A stretch of 33,427 bases of DNA. Origin: an uncultured Thermomicrobiales bacterium. Lineage in GTDB: Bacteria; Chloroflexota; Chloroflexia; Thermomicrobiales; UBA6265. Location: NCBI GenBank assembly GCA_902806335.1, contig CADCWG010000100.1:1-33427 (forward strand), given 5' to 3'. The position numbers and the translations under genes are program-made. This document shows, one piece after another, positions 24,378 to 32,349 of this stretch (positions are counted from its first letter, which is position 1; each line of letters opens with the position of its first letter). Below the pieces are notes generated by a model. It had not been told where the DNA came from and did no database searches. It saw only the letters and a list, made by a program, of their open reading frames with translations.

Positions 24378-25895
24378 TCACCAGCGCGGGGTGACCTCGC
24401 TCCAGCCACCGGTTGACAGGACCCGGCTCGCCGCGCTGAGCTGGGGGTCGGGGCCGGCTTCCGGGTCGGGCGGCTGGGCCAGCCGGTGATCCACGGTCAG
24501 GCCGGACTCGGGGATGTGCTGGCCGCTGGGTGTCAGCCACTCCGCGATCGTGATCCGCGCCGAGGCGCCGTCATCGAAGGTGTGGACCCGCTGCACCGAT
24601 CCCTTCCCGAACGTCTCCTCCCCGACGAGCATCGCGCGGTCGTAGTCACGGAGCGCGCCGGCGACGATCTCCGCCGCGCTGGCCGTTCCCGCGTTCACCA
24701 GCACGACGAGCGGCGTGTCGTGCGCCGCGGTGGGGCCGGCGAGGATCGGTTCCGGCCGCTGCTCGCCCGTCGTGGCGTCGGACCGCTCGAAGAGGGCCGG
24801 CCCGCGGTCCGCCGGTACGAAGCGGCCGATCGTCTCCTGGGCGGCGGTGACCCAGCCGCCGCCGTTGCCCCGGAGGTCGAGGACGATGCCGACCGCGCCG
24901 TCGGCCGCTGCCCGGTCGAGCGCGGCGTCGAGCTGCGGCGTGGTCTGGTCCCCGAAGACGGTGATGCGGATGTGTGCCATCCGCCAATCGGGCAGCCATC
25001 CGTAGACGACCTGCTGCTGGACGATCGTCTCCCGCGTCACCAGGATCTCGAACGGCTCGGCGACGCCCGGCCGGCGCACCGTCAGGCGGACGGTAGTCCC
25101 GGCCGGCCCGCTGACGTACTGGGCGGCCTCGCCGTCGCCCAGGTCGGCCAGGGGCCGCCCATCGGCGGCCTCGAGGATGTCCCCGGCGCGGATCCCTGCC
25201 CGTTCGGCCGGCCCCCCGGGGAAGGGCGCGATCACCGTGAGCTGGCCGGCAACGGGCTGGATCGTGACGCCGATGCCCTCGTATTGGCCCGCCAGCTGAG
25301 CGGCCGCGGGGCCGGCCTCCACGGGGGGGAGGTAGTCCGTGTACGGGTCCTGCTCGTGCAGCCCCTGCGTCATCCCCGAGAGCGCGTCGTCGACGAGCCG
25401 CTGGCGGAACGCGTCGCGCTCGGCCGGGTCGTCGGGCCGGAAGTAGTACTCATCCTCCAACAGCCTGCCCACCTCCGCGACGCGCCCGAACGCGTCCGAG
25501 TCGGCGGACGTCGACCCCGTGCCGAGCAGATCGCGCTCGGCGAGCATCCCGGCGGCGAAGCTGGTGAGGGCAACCAGGATCCCGGTGGATACCACCAGCG
25601 CGGCTCGCCACCGCCCTGGGTCACCGGTCGGCCGCCGTGGCGGTAGCGCCGTTCCTTCGATCCGATCGGCGATGTCGCCGGCCGGCAACGGCCGGGTCGC
25701 CGTGACGCTGGTCTGGGTGGGCATGCCAGCCAGGTCGCCGTCGCCGTCCACAGCCCGACCGCCGACGGGGACGGAGGCCGGTGCGTGGCGAGTAGCGGCG
25801 TCGGCCCCGTCCGGGGCGGCGGGATCACTGCCGGACGAGACGCGGGATGGTGAGGAGGTCTGTCGCTCGTCGTCGGAGGTGGAGGGCGTGACCAT
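24378..25895 (-). CDS. S41 family C-terminal processing protease
   Basis: Membrane-anchored, tail-specific serine protease, 505 aa. It has a long cytoplasmic Asp/Pro/Thr-rich N-terminus (about 1-95), one membrane helix (about 97-118), an external linker, a PDZ domain (about 205-290, with YEGIGVTIQ and AGIRAGDILEAADGRPL), and the S41 catalytic domain with LDLRGNGGG, nucleophile Ser406 in NAGTASAAEI and general-base Lys431 in TFGKGSVQ. The C-terminus LTPSGQHIPESGLTVD is typical of CtpA/CtpB. The ATG at 25895 has GGAGCAG about 10 nt upstream. It should cleave proteins at exposed C-termini outside the membrane. The 95-residue acidic leader before the helix is unusually long. Confidence 0.92.
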   Translation of the reverse strand: MVTPSTSDDERQTSSPSRVSSGSDPAAPDGADAATRHAPASVPVGGRAVDGDGDLAGMPTQTSVTATRPLPAGDIADRIEGTALPPRRPTGDPGRWRAALVVSTGILVALTSFAAGMLAERDLLGTGSTSADSDAFGRVAEVGRLLEDEYYFRPDDPAERDAFRQRLVDDALSGMTQGLHEQDPYTDYLPPVEAGPAAAQLAGQYEGIGVTIQPVAGQLTVIAPFPGGPAERAGIRAGDILEAADGRPLADLGDGEAAQYVSGPAGTTVRLTVRRPGVAEPFEILVTRETIVQQQVVYGWLPDWRMAHIRITVFGDQTTPQLDAALDRAAADGAVGIVLDLRGNGGGWVTAAQETIGRFVPADRGPALFERSDATTGEQRPEPILAGPTAAHDTPLVVLVNAGTASAAEIVAGALRDYDRAMLVGEETFGKGSVQRVHTFDDGASARITIAEWLTPSGQHIPESGLTVDHRLAQPPDPEAGPDPQLSAASRVLSTGGWSEVTPRW

Positions 25896-26185
25896 CGATC
25901 GGCTGCTCCAGGGATGGGACCAGAGGGAGGGACCCGTGCTCCGGCGGCGCCGAAGAGACGGATCGGGGACGTGGGTATGTGTGGCGCGGCGCGGCGACCC
26001 GGGACCGATAGACCCGACGGGAGCCCCGACGGGAGGCCCGGCGCGGACCCATCCGTCTCACGTACGCCGTCCCTCGAATGGTAGTGCGGCTTCCGACGGG
26101 CGGGCCATGCGAGCGCAACCGGAGGCCGACGGGAGTACCATCGTCGCGCGAGCCCGCACCGCGCTCATCTCAGGGGGACCGGACG

Positions 26186-27052
26186 ATGTTGCTTGCGATC
26201 GATGTGGGGAACACGAACACGGTCTTCGGGCTCTGCGCGGACGGGAAAGCTCCGCTACCGCGCGATGGTCGGGATGTCTGGGACCCGATGGCGGCGGTGG
26301 GGGGCGAACTGGTCGCGTCGTGGCGGGCGTCGACCCGGCGGGACCGGATGCCGGACGAGTGGTTCTCGTTCCTCTCGCCGCTCGTCGTGGCGGCGGGGTA
26401 CCGGCTCGAGGACATCTCGGCGGTGGTGCTCGCCAGCGTCGTCCCGAGCGTCACGACCTGGATGACCGAGATGGCGCGCCGCCGCCTGGGCGTCGAGCCG
26501 ACGGTGGTCGGGGTCGGGCTCGGACCCGCACTGGGGCTCTGCGTTCGAACCGACCGGCCGGAGGAGGTCGGCGCCGATCGCCTGGCCAACGCCGTCGCGG
26601 CCTTCGCCCGGTACGGCGGCCCGTCGATCGTCGTCGACTTCGGCACGGCGACGACCTTCGACGTCATCGCGCCCAACGGCGACTACCTCGGCGGCGCCAT
26701 CGCGCCGGGGATGACGATCTCGCTGGACGCCCTTGCCGGCCGCGCGGCGCGGTTGTTCACGGTCGAGCTGGCGCTGCCCGAGCGGGCGATCGGGACCAGC
26801 ACCGCGGCCAGCATGCAGTCGGGCGTCGTGCTGGGCTACCTGGCGATGGTCGAGGGCATGGTCACCCGGATTCGTGCGGAGCTCGGCGCCGACGCCCCCG
26901 TGGTCGCGACCGGTGGCTACGCCGACGTCTTCGCCGCGGCGTCTCCCCTGATCGCGCACCACGACCCCGACCTGACGATCGACGGCCTGCGCCTTATCCA
27001 TGCCCGCGTCGCGGCCGGCGATCGCGCGGCCATCACATCCGCCGCCAGCTGA
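26186..27052 (+). CDS. coaX: Type III pantothenate kinase CoaX
   Basis: Catalyses ATP-dependent phosphorylation of pantothenate, the first step of CoA synthesis; 288 aa. Acetate/sugar kinase fold motifs are seen: phosphate-1 loop LLAIDVGNTNTVFGL (residues 2-16), GADRLANAVAAFARYGG, the second phosphate loop IVVDFGTATTFDVI with the catalytic-site Asp, and GGAIAPGM. There is an insert of about 12 residues after the first loop (DGKAPLPRDGRDVWDPM). The ATG at 26186 follows GGGGGAC. It stands alone, divergent from the S41 protease gene. Confidence 0.94.
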   Translation: MLLAIDVGNTNTVFGLCADGKAPLPRDGRDVWDPMAAVGGELVASWRASTRRDRMPDEWFSFLSPLVVAAGYRLEDISAVVLASVVPSVTTWMTEMARRRLGVEPTVVGVGLGPALGLCVRTDRPEEVGADRLANAVAAFARYGGPSIVVDFGTATTFDVIAPNGDYLGGAIAPGMTISLDALAGRAARLFTVELALPERAIGTSTAASMQSGVVLGYLAMVEGMVTRIRAELGADAPVVATGGYADVFAAASPLIAHHDPDLTIDGLRLIHARVAAGDRAAITSAAS

Positions 27053-27204
27053 CGATCCGCACGGATCCTCACCGAGGACGGAGCGAAGCGGGGGTCCTCC
27101 GGCACCGGAGGCCGGCGCGGGGCCGGTGGAGGCGCCTCGCTGGGGGGCCTCCGAACCCTCAGTCGGCCGCGCCCGCGGCGGGGGCCCACACGGTGTCGTG
27201 GCCG

Positions 27205-28311
27205 TCAGAGCGTCCCGGGGAGGAAGCCCAGTTCGGTCCTGGCCGAGAAGCCGCGTACCACCGCCTCGGTCAGCTCGAGCGCGCCGACCGCGTCGTTGAT
27301 GTCGAGCGTCTCGACCGGTGAGTGGGAGTACCGACGGGCGATGTTGACGATCCCGGTGGGCACCCCCGACCGGGCGAGGTGGACGGCGGCCGCGTCGGAG
27401 TTCCCTCCATAGAAGATGGCGGGTTGGAAGGGGATGCCTTCCCGCTTCGCCGTCTCGAACAGCAGGTCCCGCATCGCCGGTTGGGCGATCGCGCCGCCGC
27501 TCCCGCTCTGGCTGACCAGCGTCACGACGGGACCGAGGCCAATCCGGGCCGGGAGGTCCCGCGTCGCCGAGACGTCGGGCGTGCCGCCGCTCGGCATGGT
27601 GTCGATGACGATCGCCGCGTCGGGGTCGAGGCGGTGGGTGACGATCCTGGCGCCCCGGAGACCGACCTCCTCCTGGGTGGTGACGACCAGGAAGAGCGTG
27701 CAGCCGAGCTGGGCTCCTGCCAGCCGCCGGGCCAGCTCGACCACGATCGCGCATCCCACGCGGTTGTCGAGCGCCTTGCCGGACAGGCGGTCGGGGTTCG
27801 CCAGCGCCCGCATCGGCGCGTCGTAGGCGATCGGGTCGCCAATGCCGATGCCGAGCGCCGCCACCGCCCCGGCGTCATCGACCCCAAGGTCGACGTAGAG
27901 GTCCCGCAGCGGTGGCGCGGTCAGCCGCTCGGCGGGCGGGATAAGGTGACCCGCCCGGGCGCCGATCACCCCCGGATGACCCTTGATCCGGACGGCGCGG
28001 CCGACCAGGAGGAGCTCCACCACCCCGCCGAGCCGCTCGAAGCGGACCATGCCGTCGGGCTCGACGGCCTTGACGACACCGCCGATCTCGTCGCTGTGGG
28101 CCGCGACCATCAGTGACGGCGCCCCTTCGGGCCCGCGCAGGGTGCCGATCAGGTTCCCGAAGGCGTCGACCAGGGTGTTGTCGACGTGGGGCGCCAGGTC
28201 GTCGCGCAACCGGGCCACGATCGCCTGCTCGTGGCCGGTGACCCCGTCGATCGCCGCGTACGCGCCGAGGCGTTCGGTTAGCACTCGCTTGGTCTCGTCG
28301 CGATCCGTCAC
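27205..28311 (-). CDS. M42 family metallo-aminopeptidase
   Basis: Cytoplasmic dimetal aminopeptidase of the M42 (TET/endoglucanase-M/YsdC-like) family, 368 aa. Ligand and catalytic motifs: His72 and Asp74 in AAHSDEIGG, Asp in GKALDNRVGC (bridging), the Glu pair in QEEVGLRGA, Asp in VIDTMPSGG, and the terminal His in RYSHSPVETLD. A PDZ-like dimer/oligomer domain lies between about 78 and 165. The GTG at 28311 follows GAGAGGA. It probably trims peptides released by proteases. It is convergent with coaX and divergent from the EF-G-like gene. Confidence 0.93.
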   Translation of the reverse strand: MTDRDETKRVLTERLGAYAAIDGVTGHEQAIVARLRDDLAPHVDNTLVDAFGNLIGTLRGPEGAPSLMVAAHSDEIGGVVKAVEPDGMVRFERLGGVVELLLVGRAVRIKGHPGVIGARAGHLIPPAERLTAPPLRDLYVDLGVDDAGAVAALGIGIGDPIAYDAPMRALANPDRLSGKALDNRVGCAIVVELARRLAGAQLGCTLFLVVTTQEEVGLRGARIVTHRLDPDAAIVIDTMPSGGTPDVSATRDLPARIGLGPVVTLVSQSGSGGAIAQPAMRDLLFETAKREGIPFQPAIFYGGNSDAAAVHLARSGVPTGIVNIARRYSHSPVETLDINDAVGALELTEAVVRGFSARTELGFLPGTL

Positions 28312-28362
28312 GCTGGTCCTCTCTTCGGCGGTGTTCCGCTCCGGTCGCGCATGTCGCGGCGG

Positions 28363-28390
28363 TTGTGGCCAAAGGCAACTTCCCTATAAT
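28363..28390 (+). promoter_or_regulatory. Sigma-70-type promoter of the EF-G-like gene
   Basis: A perfect -10 TATAAT (28385-28390) lies 16 bp after TTGTGG (28363-28368). Transcription should start near 28397, leaving a leader of about 200 nt before the GTG at 28599. That leader is purely GC-rich with an unused Shine-Dalgarno-like AGGAGGAGG near 28439. Confidence 0.65.
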
Positions 28391-28598
28391 ACGGCCCCAA
28401 CCTGTCCGGCTCGGGCCAAGCCGCCTGGGCCCTCGCACCAGGAGGAGGCGACACCGATCCCGCCCAGCGGACCCCACGCGGGACGCGAGATCCAACCCAG
28501 GTAGCAGGGCAACCGGCACGACGACGTGTGGAACCCAGACGGGGCCCGTCCCGCCCGTCACCCCAGCGGGAGGTCGCCCCAGGTGTTGGAGGCGAGCC

Positions 28599-30665
28599 GT
28601 GAAGCTGTACCCCGCCGAGCGCATCCGGAACGTCGCCCTCCTCGGCCACGGAGGCGCGGGGAAGACGTCGCTGACCGAGGCGCTGCTCTTCGACACCGGC
28701 GCGATCAGCCGCCTGGGGCGCGTCGAGGACGGGACGACCGTCTCCGACTTCGACCCGGACGAGGTCAAGCGGAGGATCTCGGTCAGCGCCGCGGTGGCGC
28801 CGCTCGAGTGGCGGGACACCAAGGTCAACGTCCTCGACACCCCCGGCTACGCCGACTTCGCCGGCGAGGTCCGGGCGACGCTGCGGGTAGCCGACGCGGC
28901 GATCATCGTGCTCGACGCGTCCGCCGGGGTGGAAGTGGGCACGGAGCAGGCCTGGCGCCTGGCGGCGGAGCGAGGCGTCCCACGCGTCATCTTCATCAAC
29001 AAGATGGACCGCGAGAACGCCGACTTCGACCGTGCCCTGACGTCGGCGCGGGAGACATTCGGCAAGGCCGTCGCCCCCATCCAGTTCCCGATCGGCCGCG
29101 AGAAGGGCTTCAAGGGGCTCGTCGACCTCCTCTCGGAGCAGGCGCTGACGTTCCACGACAACCACGACGGCGGCTTCGAGGCGGGTCCGATCCCCCCCGA
29201 GCTGGCCGACGACTGCGCGATGTACCGTCGCCAGTTGGTCGAGGCGATCGCCGAGCAGGACGAGGACCTGATGGTCCGCTACCTGGACGACGATCCGATC
29301 TCGAACGAGGAGTTGAGCGCGGGGCTGCGGCACTGCGTCGACGCGGGGTGCCTGATCCCGGTGCTCTGCGGCGCGGCGACGGGGAACCGCGGTATGCCGC
29401 CGCTGCTGGACGCGATCGTGGAGTACCTCCCGGACGCCTCTGGTACGGTCTTGGCCGTTGGCGGCACGGAGGAGGTCGCCGCCGACCCGGCGGGACCGCT
29501 GGCGGCGCTGACGTTCAAGACGCTCATCGATCCCCACGTCGGCCGGGTTAGCCTGTTCCGGGTCTTCCGGGGCACCTTCCGCTCCAACGGCCACGTGGTG
29601 AACGCCAACCGCGGGGAGCCGGAACGGGTCGGCCAGCTCTTCGCGATCCGTGGCAAGGAACACCTCAACACGGACGCGATCGGCCCGGGCGACATCGGCG
29701 CGGTCGGAAAGTTGACCACGGTGCTGACCGGCGACACCCTCGCCGATCCCACCCACCCGGTCGTGCTCGACGGCATCGTGTTCCCGAGCCCCTCCTACGC
29801 GGTCGCCGTCCACCCGAAGACGAAGGCCGACCTCGACAAGCTCGGGCAGGCGCTCCACCGGTTGGAGGAGGAGGACCCGACGCTCCACGTCAGCCGCGAC
29901 CCGGTGACGGGCGAGACGATCCTCGCCGGCCTCGGCGAGCCCCACGTCCAGGTGGCGCTCGACCGGATGCAGCGGCGCAGCCACGTCAACGTCGAGCTCG
30001 GGCTGCCGCGGGTCGCCTACCGGGAGACGATCACCACCAGGATCGTCACCGAGTACAAGCACAAGAAGCAGACGGGAGGCGCTGGGCAGTACGGCCACGT
30101 CTTCCTCGAGCTCGAGCCGCTGCCGGACGAGGACTTTGCCTTCACCGAGCGCGTGGTCGGCGGGTCGGTGCCGCGGAACTTCTACCCGGCGGTCGAGAAG
30201 GGGGTCCGGGAAGCGCTCGAAGGCGGGCCGCTCGCCGGGTACCCGGTGGTCAACGTCCGGGTCACCCTCACCGACGGCAGCTACCACGCGGTCGACTCGA
30301 ACGAGATGGCCTTCAAGATCGCCGCGAAAGAAGCGTTCAAGAAGGGCATCCTCGCCGCCAAGCCGTCGCTCCTCGAACCGGTGATGCGGATCAGGGTATC
30401 GGTTCCGGAGGCGATGCTCGGCGACGTGATGAGCGACCTCAACGGCAAGCGCGCGCACGTCGCGGGGATGGACCCCGGGGCGAATGGGACGACCACCGTC
30501 GAGGCGACCGTGCCGGCCGCCGAGGTGCAGCGCTACGCGACCGACCTCCGGTCGCTGACGCAGGGCCGTGGTACGTTTACGGCCGAGTTCTCGCACTACC
30601 AGCCCGTTCCCGCCCACATCGCGGAACAGATCCGGGCCGCTGCCCGAGATCACGTCGCCGCGTAA
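28599..30665 (+). CDS. EF-G-like translation factor (EF-G2 type GTPase)
   Basis: Five-domain translational GTPase, 688 aa, normal EF-G length. The GTG at 28599 follows GGAGG with 6-nt spacing. The P-loop is GHGGAGKTS (16-24), switch II DTPGYADF (80-87) and G4 NKMD (134-137). Domain II is near 290-380. Domain IV carries TEYKHKKQTGGAGQYGHV and the loop after it, and domain V is near 610-680. Canonical EF-G has DTPGHVDF; here the catalytic histidine position is Tyr84, as in EF-G-2/FusA2-type paralogues such as the Thermus one. It is therefore likely a second EF-G with a specialised role, not the main elongation factor; neighbouring genes are not ribosomal (no rpsL, rpsG or tuf). A strong promoter precedes it and a terminator follows. 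Confidence 0.9.
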   Translation: MKLYPAERIRNVALLGHGGAGKTSLTEALLFDTGAISRLGRVEDGTTVSDFDPDEVKRRISVSAAVAPLEWRDTKVNVLDTPGYADFAGEVRATLRVADAAIIVLDASAGVEVGTEQAWRLAAERGVPRVIFINKMDRENADFDRALTSARETFGKAVAPIQFPIGREKGFKGLVDLLSEQALTFHDNHDGGFEAGPIPPELADDCAMYRRQLVEAIAEQDEDLMVRYLDDDPISNEELSAGLRHCVDAGCLIPVLCGAATGNRGMPPLLDAIVEYLPDASGTVLAVGGTEEVAADPAGPLAALTFKTLIDPHVGRVSLFRVFRGTFRSNGHVVNANRGEPERVGQLFAIRGKEHLNTDAIGPGDIGAVGKLTTVLTGDTLADPTHPVVLDGIVFPSPSYAVAVHPKTKADLDKLGQALHRLEEEDPTLHVSRDPVTGETILAGLGEPHVQVALDRMQRRSHVNVELGLPRVAYRETITTRIVTEYKHKKQTGGAGQYGHVFLELEPLPDEDFAFTERVVGGSVPRNFYPAVEKGVREALEGGPLAGYPVVNVRVTLTDGSYHAVDSNEMAFKIAAKEAFKKGILAAKPSLLEPVMRIRVSVPEAMLGDVMSDLNGKRAHVAGMDPGANGTTTVEATVPAAEVQRYATDLRSLTQGRGTFTAEFSHYQPVPAHIAEQIRAAARDHVAA

Positions 30666-30692
30666 CGGCGGAAAGCACAATCACGGTCCGAC

Positions 30693-30731
30693 GGCGGCGG
30701 CGCGGGCGTGGAGCCCGCGCCGCCGCCCTTT
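30693..30731 (+). terminator. Terminator after the EF-G-like gene
   Basis: Perfect 15-bp GC stem (left arm 30693-30707, right arm 30713-30727) with a 5-nt loop GTGGA, followed by CTTT. It lies 28 nt after the EF-G-like stop codon. The T-run is short, so termination may be partial. Confidence 0.7.
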
Positions 30732-30779
30732 CGCGTGCGGCGATCGTGCCGCCTCACGACGGGTCACAGGGGAGACGGC

Positions 30780-31175
30780 GTGGCGGGTACCTTCGAGATC
30801 GTGTTCGATGGCGGTGCGCTGGGGAACCCCGGCAAGGGCTACGGGAGCTACCGAATCGCCGGGCCGGACGGCGTGGTCGCCCACGACCGCCTGGACTACG
30901 GCGACGGGATCACGAACAACCAGGCCGAGTACAGGACCCTCATCGCGGCGCTGGAGCGCCTCGCTCAGCATGTCGGGCCGGACGCGCCCGCGACCACGGT
31001 CGCGGTCCGTGGCGACAGCAACCTGGTGGTGAACCAGGTGCTCGGCCGGTGGAAGGTCAAGCACCCGGACCTGCAGCCGCTGCACCGCCGCGCCGTGGGG
31101 CTCTTGCGAGCCTTTGGCCGGAGCGACGTCCAGTGGCACCGCCGCGACGCGAGCGTCCGGGTGCTCGGGCACTGA
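30780..31175 (+). CDS. RNase H-like protein with shortened C-terminus
   Basis: Ribonuclease HI-type fold, 131 aa, from the GTG at 30780 with AGGGGAG upstream. Catalytic acids are present at Asp10 (FDGGALGNPG), Glu50 (NNQAEY) and Asp79 (RGDSNLVVNQ). The strand before the last active-site helix is present (DVQWHRRDAS), but the protein ends in VRVLGH, so the fourth acidic residue of the usual N..AD.LA segment is missing. RVT_3-type RNase H proteins of similar form normally run about 10-20 residues longer. The end may be a genuine truncation, a frameshift, or a sequence error. It follows the EF-G-like gene across a terminator. It may cut RNA in RNA:DNA hybrids if still active. Confidence 0.78.
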   Translation: MAGTFEIVFDGGALGNPGKGYGSYRIAGPDGVVAHDRLDYGDGITNNQAEYRTLIAALERLAQHVGPDAPATTVAVRGDSNLVVNQVLGRWKVKHPDLQPLHRRAVGLLRAFGRSDVQWHRRDASVRVLGH

Positions 31176-31638
31176 CCGTCCCGCGCTCGTGTCGGTCGCC
31201 CCGTCGCTTCGCAGCCGCGATCGCTGGCTGGGGCGGGGGCCGGCGAAGGTCCGGCCGCTCGCTACCGAGTGCCTCACCGCGCCAAGCCGTATCCCTTGGG
31301 GCAAACCGCAGCCGGTAGGGAACGATCCTCCCGCCCGCGACACGGCCTCGTGCGGACTGCACCTTCCGCGCGGCCGAGGCATGGGACTGGGAAGTTCCTG
31401 GGCGCGGCGCACCAAGAAGCTTCAGCCGCGGGAGTGCGGGCCGCGAGGCTCGAGTAGTCGCCCAACCGTGCGATGCCAAGCGTAGGCGATGGGTAGAGGG
31501 GCCGGCGCGCTACGTCGCCCCACCTTGGAGGGGACGTTCCCGAGGTCAGGCTGCCGGTGGGGAATCATAGAAGCCGGCGGCGACCGTCCGGCCCATGAGG
31601 CGATGCGCCGCGTGGGCGGCGGGACGGGCGAGGACGCC
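31176..31638. other. Gene-free gap with transposon-like remnant
   Basis: About 460 bp between the RNase H-like gene (+) and the small membrane protein gene (-). No intact gene is seen. The part 31290-31440 looks like a degraded IS200/IS605 right end; see the separate entry. Confidence 0.4.
31290..31440 (+). mobile_element. Possible degenerate IS200/IS605 right end (tnpB tail)
   Basis: One forward frame reads VGNDPPARDTASCGLHLPR... and then SSWARRTKKLQPREC, resembling the poorly conserved C-terminal tails of TnpB proteins. It is followed by GAAGCTTCAGCCGCGGGAG at 31416-31434, which has the form of the hairpin-like right ends of IS605-type elements (GCTTCAGCCGyGGGAG). No transposase domain, left end or target site is present. 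This is recognition from memory of such ends, so the call is tentative. Confidence 0.35.
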
Positions 31639-31929
31639 CTAATCGTCCTCGTCGACCGTCAGGTTCGGGCGCCAGCGCACCAGGAGCATCAGGATCAGGA
31701 ACCAGACGATGCCGACTAGGAGGAAGAGCATCGGGATCGGCAACTGCAGGAGGCGACGGAACGCGACGAGGATGAGGAAGACCATGATCGCACTGAGCAG
31801 ACAGCTCGGACCGATCGAGCGCTCCAACTGAGTCGTGGCGCGACCGACGATCGGGACCCGATCGATCAGGTCGCCCGACCACTCCTCATCGGGCCCGTGG
31901 TCGCGGGCGTGGCGGTCCGGCGCAGGCAT
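31639..31929 (-). CDS. Small two-helix membrane protein, 96 aa
   Basis: Function not recognised. After about 40 hydrophilic residues (MPAPDRHARDHGPDEEW...) come two hydrophobic helices, about 42-57 (CLLSAIMVFLILVAFR) and 62-84 (LPIPMLFLLVGIVWFLILMLLV), then a short acidic tail VDEDD. The ATG at 31929 has no Shine-Dalgarno sequence, but TATACT lies 6 nt upstream on the minus strand, which points to a leaderless transcript. Its length and two closely spaced helices suggest a small inner-membrane accessory protein. Confidence 0.65.
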   Translation of the reverse strand: MPAPDRHARDHGPDEEWSGDLIDRVPIVGRATTQLERSIGPSCLLSAIMVFLILVAFRRLLQLPIPMLFLLVGIVWFLILMLLVRWRPNLTVDEDD

Positions 31930-31935
31930 GCGAGG

Positions 31936-31941
31936 AGTATA
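31936..31941 (-). promoter_or_regulatory. -10 box directly before the small membrane protein gene
   Basis: TATACT on the minus strand ends 6 nt before ATG 31929, so the predicted transcription start falls at the start codon. A TTGAGA about 20 bp upstream is a weak -35 candidate. Confidence 0.5.
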
Positions 31942-32006
31942 GGGGACGCTCCCCGCCGGCTTCTCAACCGGGGAGACCGGTCCGGCGACCGGTTCCTCGG
32001 AGACGC

Positions 32007-32036
32007 TTGACGCGCCCGGCGGCTCGTCGCTATACT
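32007..32036 (+). promoter_or_regulatory. Promoter of tRNA-Val
   Basis: -35 TTGACG (32007-32012), 18-bp spacer, -10 TATACT (32031-32036). The predicted start near 32043 is about 19 nt before the tRNA. Confidence 0.7.
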
Positions 32037-32061
32037 CGGCCGTCCTGGTCGGGACGGTGAC

Positions 32062-32135
<74 letters not shown>

Positions 32136-32143
32136 CCCGGAGA

Positions 32144-32180
32144 CGCCTCGGCCCGGCAACCGCCGGGCCGAGGCGTTTTT
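32144..32180 (+). terminator. Intrinsic terminator after tRNA-Val
   Basis: Perfect 14-bp stem (32144-32157 with 32162-32175), tetraloop AACC and a run of five T (32176-32180). It starts 9 nt after the tRNA. Confidence 0.93.
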
Positions 32181-32222
32181 CGCGGTGTCGGCGTCCGGTG
32201 CCTGTCGGGGCCGCGGCTCGGG

Positions 32223-32252
32223 TTGACCCGATCCAGGCGGCCTCGCTATCAT
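32223..32252 (+). promoter_or_regulatory. Promoter of the carboxypeptidase gene
   Basis: -35 TTGACC (32223-32228), 18-bp spacer, -10 TATCAT (32247-32252). This leaves a leader of about 90 nt before the TTG at 32350. Confidence 0.65.
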
Positions 32253-32349
32253 CGGCGGGTTGCGGCGCCGCCCCGCGCACCGATGGAGCCTCCCGCCCGC
32301 GACGCCGGAGGACACATCGTGGCCGCGATGTCTCGGAACGGAGTACAGG

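Noticed and set aside
27053-27204. Terminator between coaX and the M42 gene
   Set aside because: Short GC inverted repeats exist but no stem with a T-run could be found on either strand.
25519-27321. 600-codon plus-strand frame over the S41 and coaX region
   Set aside because: It spans two real genes in other frames and reads as Arg/Gly/Pro-rich noise.
28308-30680. 790-codon open frame antisense to the EF-G-like gene
   Set aside because: High-GC codon bias leaves the opposite strand open; the product is Arg/Val/His-rich with no motif, while the plus-strand frame is an unmistakable GTPase.
31114-31485. 123-codon plus-strand frame as a functional gene
   Set aside because: It begins inside the RNase H-like gene in another frame and lacks a ribosome-binding site; it is better read as a possible transposon relic.
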